Shown piece by piece: positions 23,567 through 35,200 of a DNA stretch of 64,000 nt. The stretch spans positions 108,204 through 172,203 of the forward strand of contig NW_019775378.1 in the NCBI RefSeq assembly GCF_001039355.2, written 5' to 3'. Within the stretch, counting starts at the first letter, position 1, and each line of letters opens with the position of its first letter. The DNA is from Lingula anatina. Lineage: Eukaryota; Brachiopoda; Lingulata; Lingulida; Lingulidae. The notes below the pieces were generated by a model. It was not told where the DNA came from. It worked only from the letters and a program-made list of their open reading frames with translations, and searched no databases. The position numbers and the translations under genes are program-made.

Positions 23567-26143
23567 ACATTTATTCCTTGACAATTGCGTTATCTTTGGC
23601 CAACACGCGTGGTTGTGTCATAATTTAACTACCGAACCCCTACGCCGCGTGCTGACTACCAATGTGGGGTGTATTCCAATACAAGAAGTACAGTATCTGG
23701 TATAAAACGAAACCGCAGATAATGGCACCCAAGTGATTTTACATGTATGCGCGTCTCATGTCAGTTTGCGATCTCCTAGCTGTATCAGGTACCGCCGATG
23801 CGTCTGTAGATTGAGAAAAGCTCCCCTCATTGGAGGCAACGTATTGAATAAACTTGCAACATTAGTACCCGATGCGACTAAACTGTGGAATAAACGCAGG
23901 GGGATTAACACGAAACGTTTTTTGTTCTGCTCAGATGTCACTATAATGTACTTTTAATGGTTTTAGATGGGATTCAAATTTATAGGATAGTGTCTAGAAT
24001 CACGGTGGCTCCAGAGAAAACACTGGGTCTTTAGAAACCTAAGCAATAACTTACTCGTAACTAGTTTATCGTTTTCCCGTCAATTGTGCGCCGCGAAATG
24101 CTTAACGAGAATGTGATTTCCTTTGGATCTTAAAATCAGTACCATACAAAAAACAGTTTGTTACAGAAAGTATATCATTATTCTAATTAAAGCATGGTTA
24201 TACCCATCTTCAGCTAAATCCATAAGCATATATACTGTATATACGTGTCGGCAAATGCACGTACATATTATCTTGCTTTTCAATGAACTATGGATTAAGC
24301 ATGTCGCTCTCTTTTAGCGCATCAGGATAAAAAATATAACTTCTCAGCACAGAATCACTCCATTATAATCATCACCCTAGAAACATCCAAAAACTCTAGA
24401 AGCCTGGGTCGATTTAATTTTAGCACCTGGGGTGAGGGAAAATATTTGTAGCTGAGAACAAATATACCGGTTCAATTTCTTATGCACGCTCTTAGTGAGC
24501 ACGGATTATGAAATGTCTCCATTCCTCCGGTACCGGGGATAAGTAAATGTCAACCCTTTCATGGCTTGTTTGAAGACAAGAAGTAAGCGAAACCAAAAGC
24601 AGAGCTATTACCGGGGGTATAAATTCGCGTGACCTAATGCCATAAAACAAATGGTGTGGGTGACCTGCTCTGATTTTTTCCGGGAGAGGGCTCTCAGACT
24701 CCATAAAGTCTTTTAATTCTTGTCTAACAGAGAGGCTGACAGGTTTACGGGCTTACATCTTGTTCCAACCATTTATCTCCATCGTCCGTTTACTTGTGGG
24801 ACTCTGGTATTGCGTGTATAGGTCCAGCCGTTTCTTTAAATGTACATGCATGTTACTCGTTCATTTCTGCATTGCAAAAGTATCTAACCATTAACTATAC
24901 ACTATATACATGAGCTTAACTATTAGGCATGTAGATTAGAACACAGCCATGAAATGTACTTATCGGGATTGAAGGATCGATTCTGCCCTTTACGAAAGGT
25001 CTGCTTGTCGTGTGTTCTGAAGAAAGTGGTGGCGCGATAGTCAGCAGTTTACCTGTCGGCGTTGACAAGCACCCACGCGCAGAGGCACGCGAAGATTCGT
25101 GTCCATTTAAATGTTAACTCACGCGTGCATTTACATGTTTAACTAAAACGAGTCGCTTAAAATAATACAAAACACATTAATAGCGAGTTATACTTAAATG
25201 CCTAACATGTTAAATAATGAGTTATACCTAAACGCTTAACTTCAAAATTTAACAACAACAAAAAAAAACCATAATGTCCCATATTTCTCAAATGTCCGCT
25301 GAACATTCGCCTTTAACAATACTTCAAAACCAATATCCATAACCAAAAGAAAAAACGTCCAATAGAAATGAATCTAACATATGATTATTGAACCAAACCG
25401 TCTAGTCACATTGATCAAAATTAAGGGATTAATCATGGATGTCTTTTTCTGAAAGTCAACTTCATTAATTCCCTATATGCTGTCATTAATAGTATTTCTA
25501 TGCGTAGGCTAATTCTTTATCGATAAATACAAAAGCGGCATTAACTTTAATTGTATTACTTCGCGTCAAAACTCAAAGAACTTTCAGATATTAAAAAGCT
25601 GAAATTAACCTTTGGATAGACACATCGACACTGATATACAAATTGGTTGAATAAGCTCTATTTATTTTGACTTATTCAGTTCTGCAAATGGTTCTCTTTG
25701 AAGTTTTTGGCAAAGTAAGGTTCTAGGTATTGTGTTAAAGCAGTAGCGTTAGAACCAATAGCTCTTCCCTGCATATCTCTTCATCTCTTCTTATTACATT
25801 AAGCACACATATCATACATCATTAATAACGTTCGAAATGATATAAAAACTATTGGTCTTATGGGAAATTTCCTGGTGCAAACAAACAGACTTGCTTGGTG
25901 GTGAAAAGTTATTTATCATAGCAAAAGTATATCTAAAGATATCTTGAAAAGATTGAAAAGAAATGAAACAAGCTACTGTGTAAACTTCTATGGCAATAAC
26001 ACATGAAACACGTTGACAGAAATGAATTGTTAGGCGTATTTGTTCCCAATTAAGCAGTAATTTGACCAATACTTTCAGCTGTGTGAAAGTGCCCAAAAAT
26101 TGTGAAATAATACATTCAGAAACATACATACCTACTACCAAAA
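23567..26143. repeat. Duplication 2, right copy (contig overlap)
   Basis: Second copy of 20990-23563. It starts one or two bases after the N and ends at CCTACTACCAAAA, after which unique sequence leads to gene B's signal-peptide exon. Confidence 0.92.
24645..24723 (-). CDS. Possible exon 3 of gene B
   Basis: The minus strand has a pyrimidine-rich acceptor (CCTGTCAGCCTCTCTGTTAG) before 24723. Taking gene B's phase, the frame opens as QELKDFMESESPLPEKIRAG and stays open to 24492. The second assembled copy of this sequence (22.1 kb) has one T fewer in a homopolymer and two amino-acid changes, so the frame differs between copies. The 3' limit shown is arbitrary, as no strong donor decides it. 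Confidence 0.25.
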
Positions 26144-26232
26144 AAAATATTTTAATTGGTTGCTGAGATACATCCATGTTTTACCGAAAATTATATGATG
26201 CAGGTGGAATATCTTCTATAGCGCGATGATTG

Positions 26233-26273
26233 CCCCCCCCCCCATTTTCTCTCTCTCTCTCTCTCTCTCTCTT

Positions 26274-26320
<47 letters not shown>
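26233..26320. repeat. C-tract and (CT)n microsatellite
   Basis: Poly-C of about 11 followed by about 70 bp of CT repeat with one TTCTTC break. It lies about 30 bp beyond gene B exon 2's donor, inside its second intron. Confidence 0.92.
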
Positions 26321-26324
<4 letters not shown>

Positions 26325-26349
26325 ATAAGGAATATCGTGATTAACTTAC

Positions 26350-26432
26350 CTGCAATCCACGCTGCCGGTGCCTTTACTCAATAATAAAACCAGGAATAAT
26401 GTCGTTAAGATGAGGTTCGCTATCCGATGCAT
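26350..26432 (-). CDS. Gene B: signal-peptide exon of an unidentified secreted protein (27 codons plus 2 nt)
   Basis: The minus strand has acceptor TTCTACATTCCAG before 26434, ATG at 26432 and donor TGCAG|GTAAGTT at 26350/26349 (phase 2). The peptide is a textbook signal sequence: short basic start (MHRIAN), hydrophobic core (LILTTLFLVLLLS), then KGTG and probable cleavage near GTG/SVDC. The rest of the protein is not securely found. Phase-compatible acceptors downstream on the strand open at 24723, 9796 and 8361; each is listed or discussed separately as low confidence. Small secreted ligand, prohormone or receptor ectodomain are all possible; I infer only secretion or membrane targeting. 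Confidence 0.7.
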
Positions 26433-28038
26433 ACCTGGAATGTAGAACATACAGTGCAAGGCATTACAATAAATGGAATATTTCTTTTAACAATGCCAAT
26501 AATGAATATCGGTAGTCTAGCAATTATCCCTGCAAATGATCATTAAACAAAGAAAAACACCAAGAAGCCATCCTAAACGTTTCTGCTTTACGAAATAAGG
26601 CATCGCCATGCTTTGATATACGTCAGATTTTGAAAAGCCAACAAACTTATTTGGAAGATCTAATTCCAGAGACGCTTAAAACTCGGCAAAAGCGGAAAGG
26701 CACGGTTTGTTGCCAAAGACATATCACCCAAAACAAAATGTTACACACAGTTTTCAGTACTCTTCAGATATTCCAACAGAGAATATATATACGACATCTT
26801 GTCAGAAGCATAGATAACGTCGAAGTGTTTGTTGCCGTCCGTTCTGAACTGTATTGAGAGCAGAACCGCAGACAGACCTAAATGTCAACAACAACTGAAT
26901 CCTTTGTGTGCCGAAAGGCCTGGATGCAATTACGAAGCATTGTGAAACCTCCAAAAAGCGGTGACCAATCTTTTGTTGATTGGATACAAATACGAGGCGC
27001 ACTGACTCCACATGTGAATGCCAGAACTGTTTTAATTGCTTGTTCTCGTCTTACAAACTTCTGTAATTTCAAAGCAACTTATGTAGGGTTCGATGACGTT
27101 GCCCTTCACTCATTAAGGGCTTCGCATTTGTCAATAAATATATCAAATTCAATAAAGCCATTATTCTAAGGACATTAAGTTTTACGGGGTGTATACAAAC
27201 TGTCTATGGCACATCAATTGGTATAAAACAATCATCAATCAGACATTTTGAACCAATGCCAAAAAAGGCATAAACATCCACCTTGAAATTACTAGACTGG
27301 AAAATATACTTCATGTTGTACTTTTCGCCTGCACAGATTACCTGTTCGCTTCCTCTGAGATCTAGGTTTATGGTCAATTTTTACTGCTTGATCATTCACA
27401 CTCAGAATAGCTGTTTATTTTTTCGCTGTTCTTATATTTAACGCTTGCCCACTCGCAGGATGGAGATGTCACTATAAAAAGAGGCATCGGCATTAAGTCC
27501 AACAATAACTTAAAGTGCCTATATATTTTAGATAAACAAGGGATCTATAAATCACCCCCATGGGACAGCTCAGATACATTAAATTTGATCAAGCAATCAC
27601 CAAAAGGAGAATACGAATAGGCGGGACACAATATCCACAAAGACAATATATTATATGATTCATCTGGCTTTAAAAAATAATTAAGACAAGTCTTAACAAT
27701 GCAGTAATCCCGAAATACAATCCTCTAAGAACGATGACACATCAACAGGAGAAGTCGCAAACACGCAAAACTCATAGGGAAACTTTCGGGTTTTTTGACA
27801 CATCGCACATCTCAAAAACAATCAGAATTTTATTATCAAACACTCTTCAAATGTTGACTTCGGGGAAAACACTCAGAATCGAATATATCTCATCGACAGT
27901 TCACTTCTATAAGGGAAGGAACCAGCAATAAAGTCAACGTACAATGTACGACAAAATCAGAAAGCCGTGTAAGTATGTAAGAAGGCCAGATATAGAAAAC
28001 TGAAGTCATCATTATCACTTCTTGGTTAACTAGAAATG

Positions 28039-28058
28039 TTTTTTTTTTTTTTTTTTTT
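28039..28058. repeat. Poly-T tract (20 bp)
   Basis: Twenty consecutive T in gene B intron 1. Confidence 0.9.
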
Positions 28059-28626
28059 GAAAATGAAAAACATCCCTAAATCCATACATCAGAAAGTGCA
28101 GGGTGGGCAAAAGCCGTGACATATGGCTAGTATGTACACACTTCGCTCCGCACAGCTTTCATTTGACAATTCAAAATCCAAAGAATTCACATATCTACCT
28201 GCTCCATGTAAAATGATTAATGGGAAACCTAAAAGTGAAATAGCCTATCGCTTACAATAACCTTAATGAACACAATAAATACCTGTCTTCAATTACTTAA
28301 CCAGGCAGACGTTAGTTTGCGTGACTCCGGGCAGTGCACCTCTGACACGGTTTCCGTTATTAATCACTCATCCGTAAGAATACCCCTGTCAGCCTAATCA
28401 AACAGAGCAGCTGGTTTCGATTTAAGTGTTTCCTCCGGGAAACTCTCAAAGGACTTTCTTGCACGCTCAACAAATTACAAACGAACATGATGAATGGCGA
28501 GGACAGTTGCACGGCGAAAAAGTTTGTTCGGCGAAATGTGCTGAAAGGTGTTGTTATGGTTGTTGAATGTTATTGCATTTCGCTCTCTGGAGACTTTGTG
28601 GGAGACATGCCGTAAGAGACACTTAC

Positions 28627-28665
28627 TAGCTCGGCGGAAGTCCGAATTGAGTGGCTAGAATTACT
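28627..28665 (-). other. Non-coding exon 1 (5'UTR) of gene B
   Basis: About 39 nt between the TCAGTA initiator and the GTAAGT donor. No ATG. The next exon on the strand with an acceptor and start codon is the signal-peptide exon at 26434-26350, giving a first intron of about 2.2 kb. Confidence 0.5.
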
Positions 28666-28692
28666 GATGCAAACTCTGCTCTGGAAATTCTG

Positions 28693-28700
28693 TATTTATA
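28693..28700 (-). promoter_or_regulatory. TATA box (TATAAATA) of gene B
   Basis: The minus strand reads GCTATAAATACAG. It is followed by an initiator-like CATCAGTAAT (A at 28665) and then a consensus donor CTA|GTAAGTG at 28627/28626. This matches a core promoter with a short untranslated first exon. Confidence 0.6.
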
Positions 28701-29321
28701 GCAGCGCGTCTTTTTTTAAGAGCTACTTCTATTCACTTCTGTTCGTTTCTGTTACTCCATCCATTTTATGTAATATAATCAGAGACGCGCATTATCTGTT
28801 GCTTTGAAGTTTGACTCCTTGGTGTTAAACAAGAGAAAAACACTGACTTAGAATAGAAGTATTCTGTATTTGCCATCTTTTTATCACAGCGGTGACTTCA
28901 CACACACATAAATACATTCATACATACATTCCTGGCGTAACCCGTTTAGTTACAAGGGCAACAGATCCTTCCTCAGAATACAGGCTAGTATTTACGTCTT
29001 AGATTTACACAGAAAAGAACTTTTCAAACACGTGGCACATTACACATGTCCCAAAAGTTTCGTGCAGATTCATTTCTTTTTAAAGTGATTACACGAGCAG
29101 GACGTTCAAGGTGTTAACAAGAGAACAATGACCTCTTAATTTAGACATTTACATGCGTGCATGAGATCATTATTTCTAGAAGCATTAAACACTTTTTAGT
29201 AGAGTGAAATCTAGATATCTTTTGGGAATCCTCAAACATGTTTTGTATATTTTATGATTGGATGACTTTTTCATTCGATTGCAACTTTCTGTGATTTAAA
29301 TTGTGATAAGCATACACAAGA

Positions 29322-29322
<1 letters not shown>

Positions 29323-29362
<40 letters not shown>
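29323..29362. repeat. (ATT)n microsatellite
   Basis: About thirteen perfect ATT units. Confidence 0.92.
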
Positions 29363-29365
<3 letters not shown>

Positions 29366-29990
29366 AACTTGCAACCCGAGGGTTGGATAATTACAATCAT
29401 TGCATCATAGTTGAATAAAACCAATAGTGAGTAAGAATAAAGGGATATTAAAAGGCATATGCAAACAAATTTAAAACAAAAATAACTAAAAAATATACTA
29501 ATATACTATATTATCCAGTCGCTGGATAAATTGAGCTCTCAAAAAAGGACAAAGATGTATACCATTGATATCACCGCCATACACTGCAGGCAAAGCGTTA
29601 ACAGAAAAAAATACGAGTTGAAAATACCTGTACTAGAACAAATATATTAATTTCTATTGATATCTTTAGGAATCCTCTCACAATTTTAAAGATTTCACGA
29701 TAACTAGATGTTTTCATGGGATTTCAATCCCCCTTTAATAAGTGGCTTTTGACATACTTTATATCTCATACAACCGTTAAACTGATATCCCTGTAGCTTG
29801 ACATAGGGCATCTGTAAGTAGCTTTTTCAAAACAGAATAAAACAATGGCGATGGTATCACCATAAAGTGTTGTTCAGATATTAATGCCAAATATTTTTCA
29901 ATAGTGGCTAGTGTCACGTGCGGAGTTCATGCATGTAAAACACTGTATAGAATCAATTTCAGATTAAATTGCATTAGACCACATTTTGAT

Positions 29991-30554
29991 TTAAAGCCCA
30001 ACCCGGATATAAGACATTTGACTGTTTTGCAAAGTCCCAGTTTACAGTTAATCAGGAAATGAAGATTTGAAAGGTGTGACTGTATTTTCTGTGTCTCACT
30101 CATCACCTACTCGAGCACGCATTGCCACACTACTAGCGGGTTGGTCTTCCTAATTCACAGCTGCAGTGTTACCTCAAACTTATTCCGGCAGGCCTTCCAA
30201 TAAAACCGCCGGCACTGGGGTACAGGCCTTCTTTTTGAAGCGCCATTACATAAACAGTGCACTATCATAATAAAACCATTTAAAGCCCAACCCGGATTTA
30301 AGACATGTGACTGTCTTGCAAAGTCCCAGTTTACATTTTATCAGGAAATGAAGATTTAAAAGGTGTGACTGTACTCATCACCTCCTCGAGCACACAATGC
30401 CACACTACTGACGGGTTGGTCTTCCTGATTCACAGCTGCAGTGTTACCTCAAACTTATTCCGGCAGGCTTTCCAATAAAACTGCAGTCACTGGGGTACAG
30501 GCTTCCTTTCTGAAGCGCTATTACACAAACAGTGCACTATCATAATAAAACCAT
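29991..30554. repeat. Two-unit tandem repeat of about 289 and 275 bp
   Basis: Units 29991-30279 and 30280-30554 both start TTAAAGCCCAACCCGGAT and end CACTATCATAATAAAACCAT. The second lacks about 14 bp and has several substitutions. Unlike the N-joined duplications there is no N here and the copies are clearly diverged, so this looks like a real older tandem duplication. Confidence 0.85.
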
Positions 30555-30842
30555 CGCCTTCTTTAATTAACACTAACCTCCCCATGCGCTTATCGCAACA
30601 CATAAATGACGTTTGTTAATCTTCCGATACCGTGCTGGTGATGGCACTGATATAATCCTAGCACGGTGCCTATGGTGCGCCAATCAAAGAGACTTAAGCT
30701 TTCCCCAGTGGTAAACTGTTTCAGGGATGGGTAATACTGGTGATACACGCAAACCCTCAACCGAAGAAAAAAAGTTATCCCAGTACTGTGCTGAATTTCA
30801 TACTGGGGCATAATAAAAAAAAAGTTATGTTGATAGCATTGT
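30538..30842. repeat. Duplication 3, left copy (contig overlap)
   Basis: 305 bp starting TATCATAATAAAACCATCGC and ending TTGATAGCATTGT before the N at 30843. Matches 30844-31150 with about one substitution plus a poly-A length change. Confidence 0.93.
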
Positions 30843-30843
30843 N
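30843..30843. other. Single-N assembly gap 3
   Basis: One N exactly between two copies of about 305 bp. Confidence 0.95.
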
Positions 30844-31150
30844 TATCATAATAAAACCATCGCCTTCTTTAATTAACACTAACCTCCCCATGCGCTTATC
30901 GCAACACATAAATGACGTTTGTTAATCTTCCGATACCGTGCTGGTGATGGCACTGATGTAATCCTAGCACGGTGCCTATGGTGCGCCAATCAAAGAGACT
31001 TAAGCTTTCCCCAGTGGTAAACTGTTTCAGGGATGGGTAATACTGGTGATACACGCAAACCCTCAACCGAAGAAAAAAAGTTATCCCAGTACTGTGCTGA
31101 ATTTCATACTGGGGCATAATAAAAAAAAAAGATTATGTTGATAGCATTGT
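30844..31150. repeat. Duplication 3, right copy (contig overlap)
   Basis: Second copy of 30538-30842. It starts directly after the N and ends at GATAGCATTGT, after which new sequence follows. Confidence 0.93.
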
Positions 31151-31271
31151 AACAGCACTGAAAATGATAATATGTCCCACAAAAAATACTCAAAATAGTT
31201 TGAATTCCATTTCTAATTTAGCAGACAATTTACAATCTAGATGATAATGCACCTATTCTACATCGGTTTCT

Positions 31272-31438
31272 GGTACGACAGGAATGGTAGTCCGCTAGGA
31301 ATCGTAGTCCACTCCGCATAACTTTGCACAGGTGACATTCGTCCCATATACTAACCCAATACTCCAACTAACCCTAACCTGTATTTATCATATGGCACCC
31401 CAGACGTCCATTCCTAGGACTACCATTCCTGTCACACC
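31272..31438. repeat. Inverted repeat, about 29-31 bp arms
   Basis: Arms 31272-31302 and 31410-31438 share GACAGGAATGGTAGTCC and TAGGAAT, with a 2-bp difference in the left arm around a CGC/none indel. The spacer is about 107 bp. May be an old MITE remnant. Confidence 0.6.
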
Positions 31439-32217
31439 GGCATCGTTATGTATCCATTATCTTACGACCTTTATTTGCAATAACTTATGTTTTATCTTAT
31501 TTTTGGCTGTTTTTGTAATATGTACAGTTAAACACATTCACTAGGCTTTTCTGAATTACGTCAACATGCTTACGTTTCGTTTTGGTTCTTTAGAGTTTAT
31601 TTTATAGACCATTGGTTCAAAACAGATGACCTCTGATTTTCATTCTGTTTAATTCATGTAACTCAAATACCTTGAAATGGTAATTGCACTTGAGGCCAAG
31701 TACACCACCAATATAAAATAAACAAACTAAACACAATATCTGTCTGGGTTGAAAGTGAAGAAATGATATGTAATAAATATACAGTATATAAAGACCTATT
31801 ACACTTGATACAATGATTTTCTCTGAACTAATTTTAAAAATAACAGTCAAATCCTGAGATTGCATAACGTCGGAATGGCCACGAAGCGACTGTTTTAGTA
31901 ACCCCATGTTTCATCACGGCATACTAGTTTTCAACTACCTTATACTAGCCCTCGATCCTGTGCGATGTTGCTAACTTAAATTAGATATAAACACATATTC
32001 TGTTCATCACCAAGATGTAACGATTTTGCTATTTATTCATGGGACGAGACCTAGACAAATGATGTAATAGATCACTACTGATACACCCCAACAATGATCT
32101 CTTAATGATCTCAACAATGAATTCTCAAACCAGACTAACAATCATCTTTACAATAGAGCCAAGGAAATAAGAACAAAAGCACATTGTTCCCAATAAATCT
32201 AAAAGAAATGTATCTAC

Positions 32218-32298
32218 CTGGATGCCAATTCTCCACCATACATGGCTGTTGATCCATCTTTATAAGCTCTGTTGTTCCTTTGAGTCTCGAAATATAAT
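32218..32298 (-). other. Candidate alternative upstream exon (81 nt)
   Basis: The minus strand shows AG (ATCTCTAG) before 32298 and donor CCAG|GTAGAT at 32218/32217. One frame is fully open (TQRNNRAYKDGSTAMYGGEL). In another, an ATG opens MDQQPCMVENWHPG and, if spliced to 26434, reads in frame into gene B's start codon. It may be an alternative first or second exon of gene B or belong to another transcript. Confidence 0.3.
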
Positions 32299-35200
32299 CT
32301 AGAGATAATATCCAATCGGTAAATCAGGAAATATCTCCAAGTGTTCGAACGTTAATGATATACGGTGGTTAGATCACGGAAAGGGGACTTGAGTCCTTTT
32401 TTTCTTCAAACACATATCACGCAAATCGAAAGAAAATCCAAGAATTTTCCGCAAATATACACTTCTTTTGCACAACAGAGAGAAAACAAGTATCAAGTTC
32501 AAGAATAAGGTTACCGTTTCAACCTTAATTCAGTTAAGCGACAAGACTTGTGGTGCGTTGGCGTAGGGGCTGTACAGTACTGCTTCTAGTTTGTTGTACT
32601 CCCCCAATGGCGATCGCTGGGAATATGCATGCGCACACATTCGATTTTCAAAAGTTATATCAATACCCTATTGTTACTTTATCCTAACAGCCCGTAATTG
32701 AGGATAGCTATCCAGTAAACTGTGAAAGCGACAACTGGGACATGAATACCGATGGTGAAACTCATTACAATTCCGAATGGTTTGTTTCGATAAATAACCA
32801 TCCCGAGAGAAATGCTTTGGTCATGATGAACACTGTTGGAATTTCAATTTGGGACGAAAGTGTTGGAATTTCGATTTGGGACGTAGATCGAATAGGTATA
32901 CGAGTTCATGTCCGTTGCACTTATTTGCAACTTTCACGCTGCACTGACATCTTGGCATTGTGAACTTGTAAGATGTTATTTTAGTACTATCTGCTCGTTC
33001 ATTTTAGCGTTAGGTTCCAGCGCCTTAAATCTTACCCTGGCTGTGTTTTACACGTAAATATTTTATATACACACACAAAATATTGAACAATTGTACTTTT
33101 GAGTTGCCATGGGTGTACGTGCTGGGAGAATTAACAGTTCAAAGTGCGATCAATATGGTAGGTTTTTTCTTGACTTGGGTGAGCACAATAGGACATATTC
33201 GAGTCGGTATTTTGTGGTAACTGTCTTTTGATTCAATCGTAAAAATCGGTAGAATTGCAAACATATTGTACAATTACAACCTGTTGAGTTTATAATTTAG
33301 CTGTGTTCCTCGTTAATAATTATGACGAAAAGTTATTTGCAGATTTTTTTTATATTAATCAGGCTTTTTTTGTTATAATGGTCCTGCTCCGCCAGGTATT
33401 GACTAATTTTTAAAAATACCAAAAAGACCATAAAACAGTTGATATTGAGAAGCCAGAGAACAAATAGGCAATCGAAATAATGAACGACCGTTCAAGTCCA
33501 GTATACTTTACTTAGCTTTCACTTTCGGATTTAAAAGGCAGCCGAAAAGCTTAACTACAGATCCTCTTAATTCCCGTATATCCTTTCACAAACTGTCAGC
33601 GCTTGTCTGCGGCGTTAATTTAGCTTATTAAAAAGTATCTTAGCACGGTAGGTGGTGCCCCCTAAGACCGACAAAATCATTTCCTGGATACGTTTAACTC
33701 ATATTTAAAATTAAAAGTTAATGCACTATAAAAATCAATGGAAAACGTTTAAAGAAAATACCATTTTGCATTGGAAATATACACTATATGCGTGTATGTT
33801 TTTTAATTGATGTCATATCAGGTTAGGAAAATCTCCCACGGTTCTCACCACTCATCACAAATACTCTTCAATATTTCAAAGAATCACATTAAGAGGATAT
33901 CATTAACTCGGATTTGATATACCCTGGCCTACATTATTGAGAACGTAAGTACCGAGAAAATCCATTTCAACCCTCGTTTCGTTTCAGCGTAGGTTAATCA
34001 GAAAAAGCAGGAAAAGACGAACAGACCTAAAAAGCAAAATTCTAACATGAACAGAGAGATTAATATAAAGGCTGCTATACCAAATGTATAAGCTGTATAC
34101 CGAGCTTCATGCATATCAAAAACTACATTGAAAATATCGGTCTTGAGTTTAGAAACCGCAAAGGAAAAAATGCATATGTGCAGTTTGTCTATATTTAACT
34201 GAAACACATATCAAAAGAGTACTTTTATTTTATTTGCAAAACTTATGTTGATGCCTAGATGCTAATTGCGCTTTCACAAGTCTTGCGGATGTTATATATA
34301 CATAAATATGTGTATATATAATTTTTTGGCCGTATAGGCAAGGATATATGCGTATCTTTTGACAAAACCTGTCAGCACTCGCGAGAGATACTAAAACATC
34401 AATTTGTGCAATTAATGCTTCTTTTGTGACAGAGACTTTTTTCTTCGAGTGGTTAGACAATACGAAAATAGGTAAAATATGTATAAAAATCGACTGATGT
34501 CCTTAGTTGTGTCTACAACCCTCAACTTAATGTCCTATGAGCACTTTTCCTAGAACGAAGATTTTGAATAATTATGGTTATCTCAACTCAGTTCTTAAAG
34601 AGCCTTAATAAAATTAGCCAGCACTTTTATGTAGTAAACGATATCACTGAGTTGATAAAGTTAGTAGGCCCTATTTATAGTTGTTTCACGGTCCCATGCT
34701 TTCATCAAACGCATATCGGTTATCTGCATTAGTAAGGTGAACCACAAAAACAACTTATACATAGCATCTATGTTTGATGCATTTCCCACACCATATCGAA
34801 TAACGAGATGGCTGCATGTGGGTTCCTTTTGATATGATCATTTATTTAGAAGAATCTTCATTACATTCGAATATATATTCCATTTGTAGACTGTAATCCC
34901 ATTATCAAAATCGTTATTGCATTTCTATTTGATTGTTTTATTACACGTCCAATAATAGCATAATGTACGCCAAGAACTTCAAGAGTATCCTTGTATTGAA
35001 ATTCTGATTTCAATATTGACAAACATCATATCTCAGATTGATGATCGGCACTCTTCGGGCTCATGGGGAATACACATGGTGCCTTTAGTACTAGAACACT
35101 GAAGTCACTTCATTCAATTATACATTTGAAACAACATTTAGCAATCCTACTTCCGCTTTGTGTAATTAAAGATATACTATGCGAATCAGAAAATATTTTA

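Noticed and set aside
16551-26143. Tandem segmental duplications as real gene-region amplification
   Set aside because: Both pairs break exactly at a single N and the copies overlap end-to-start, which is the pattern of unmerged contig overlaps.
25812-26177. 121-codon minus-strand frame, also open in the other copy
   Set aside because: Hydrophobic, AT-driven composition, no family resemblance, and the second copy is the same locus, so it gives no independent support.
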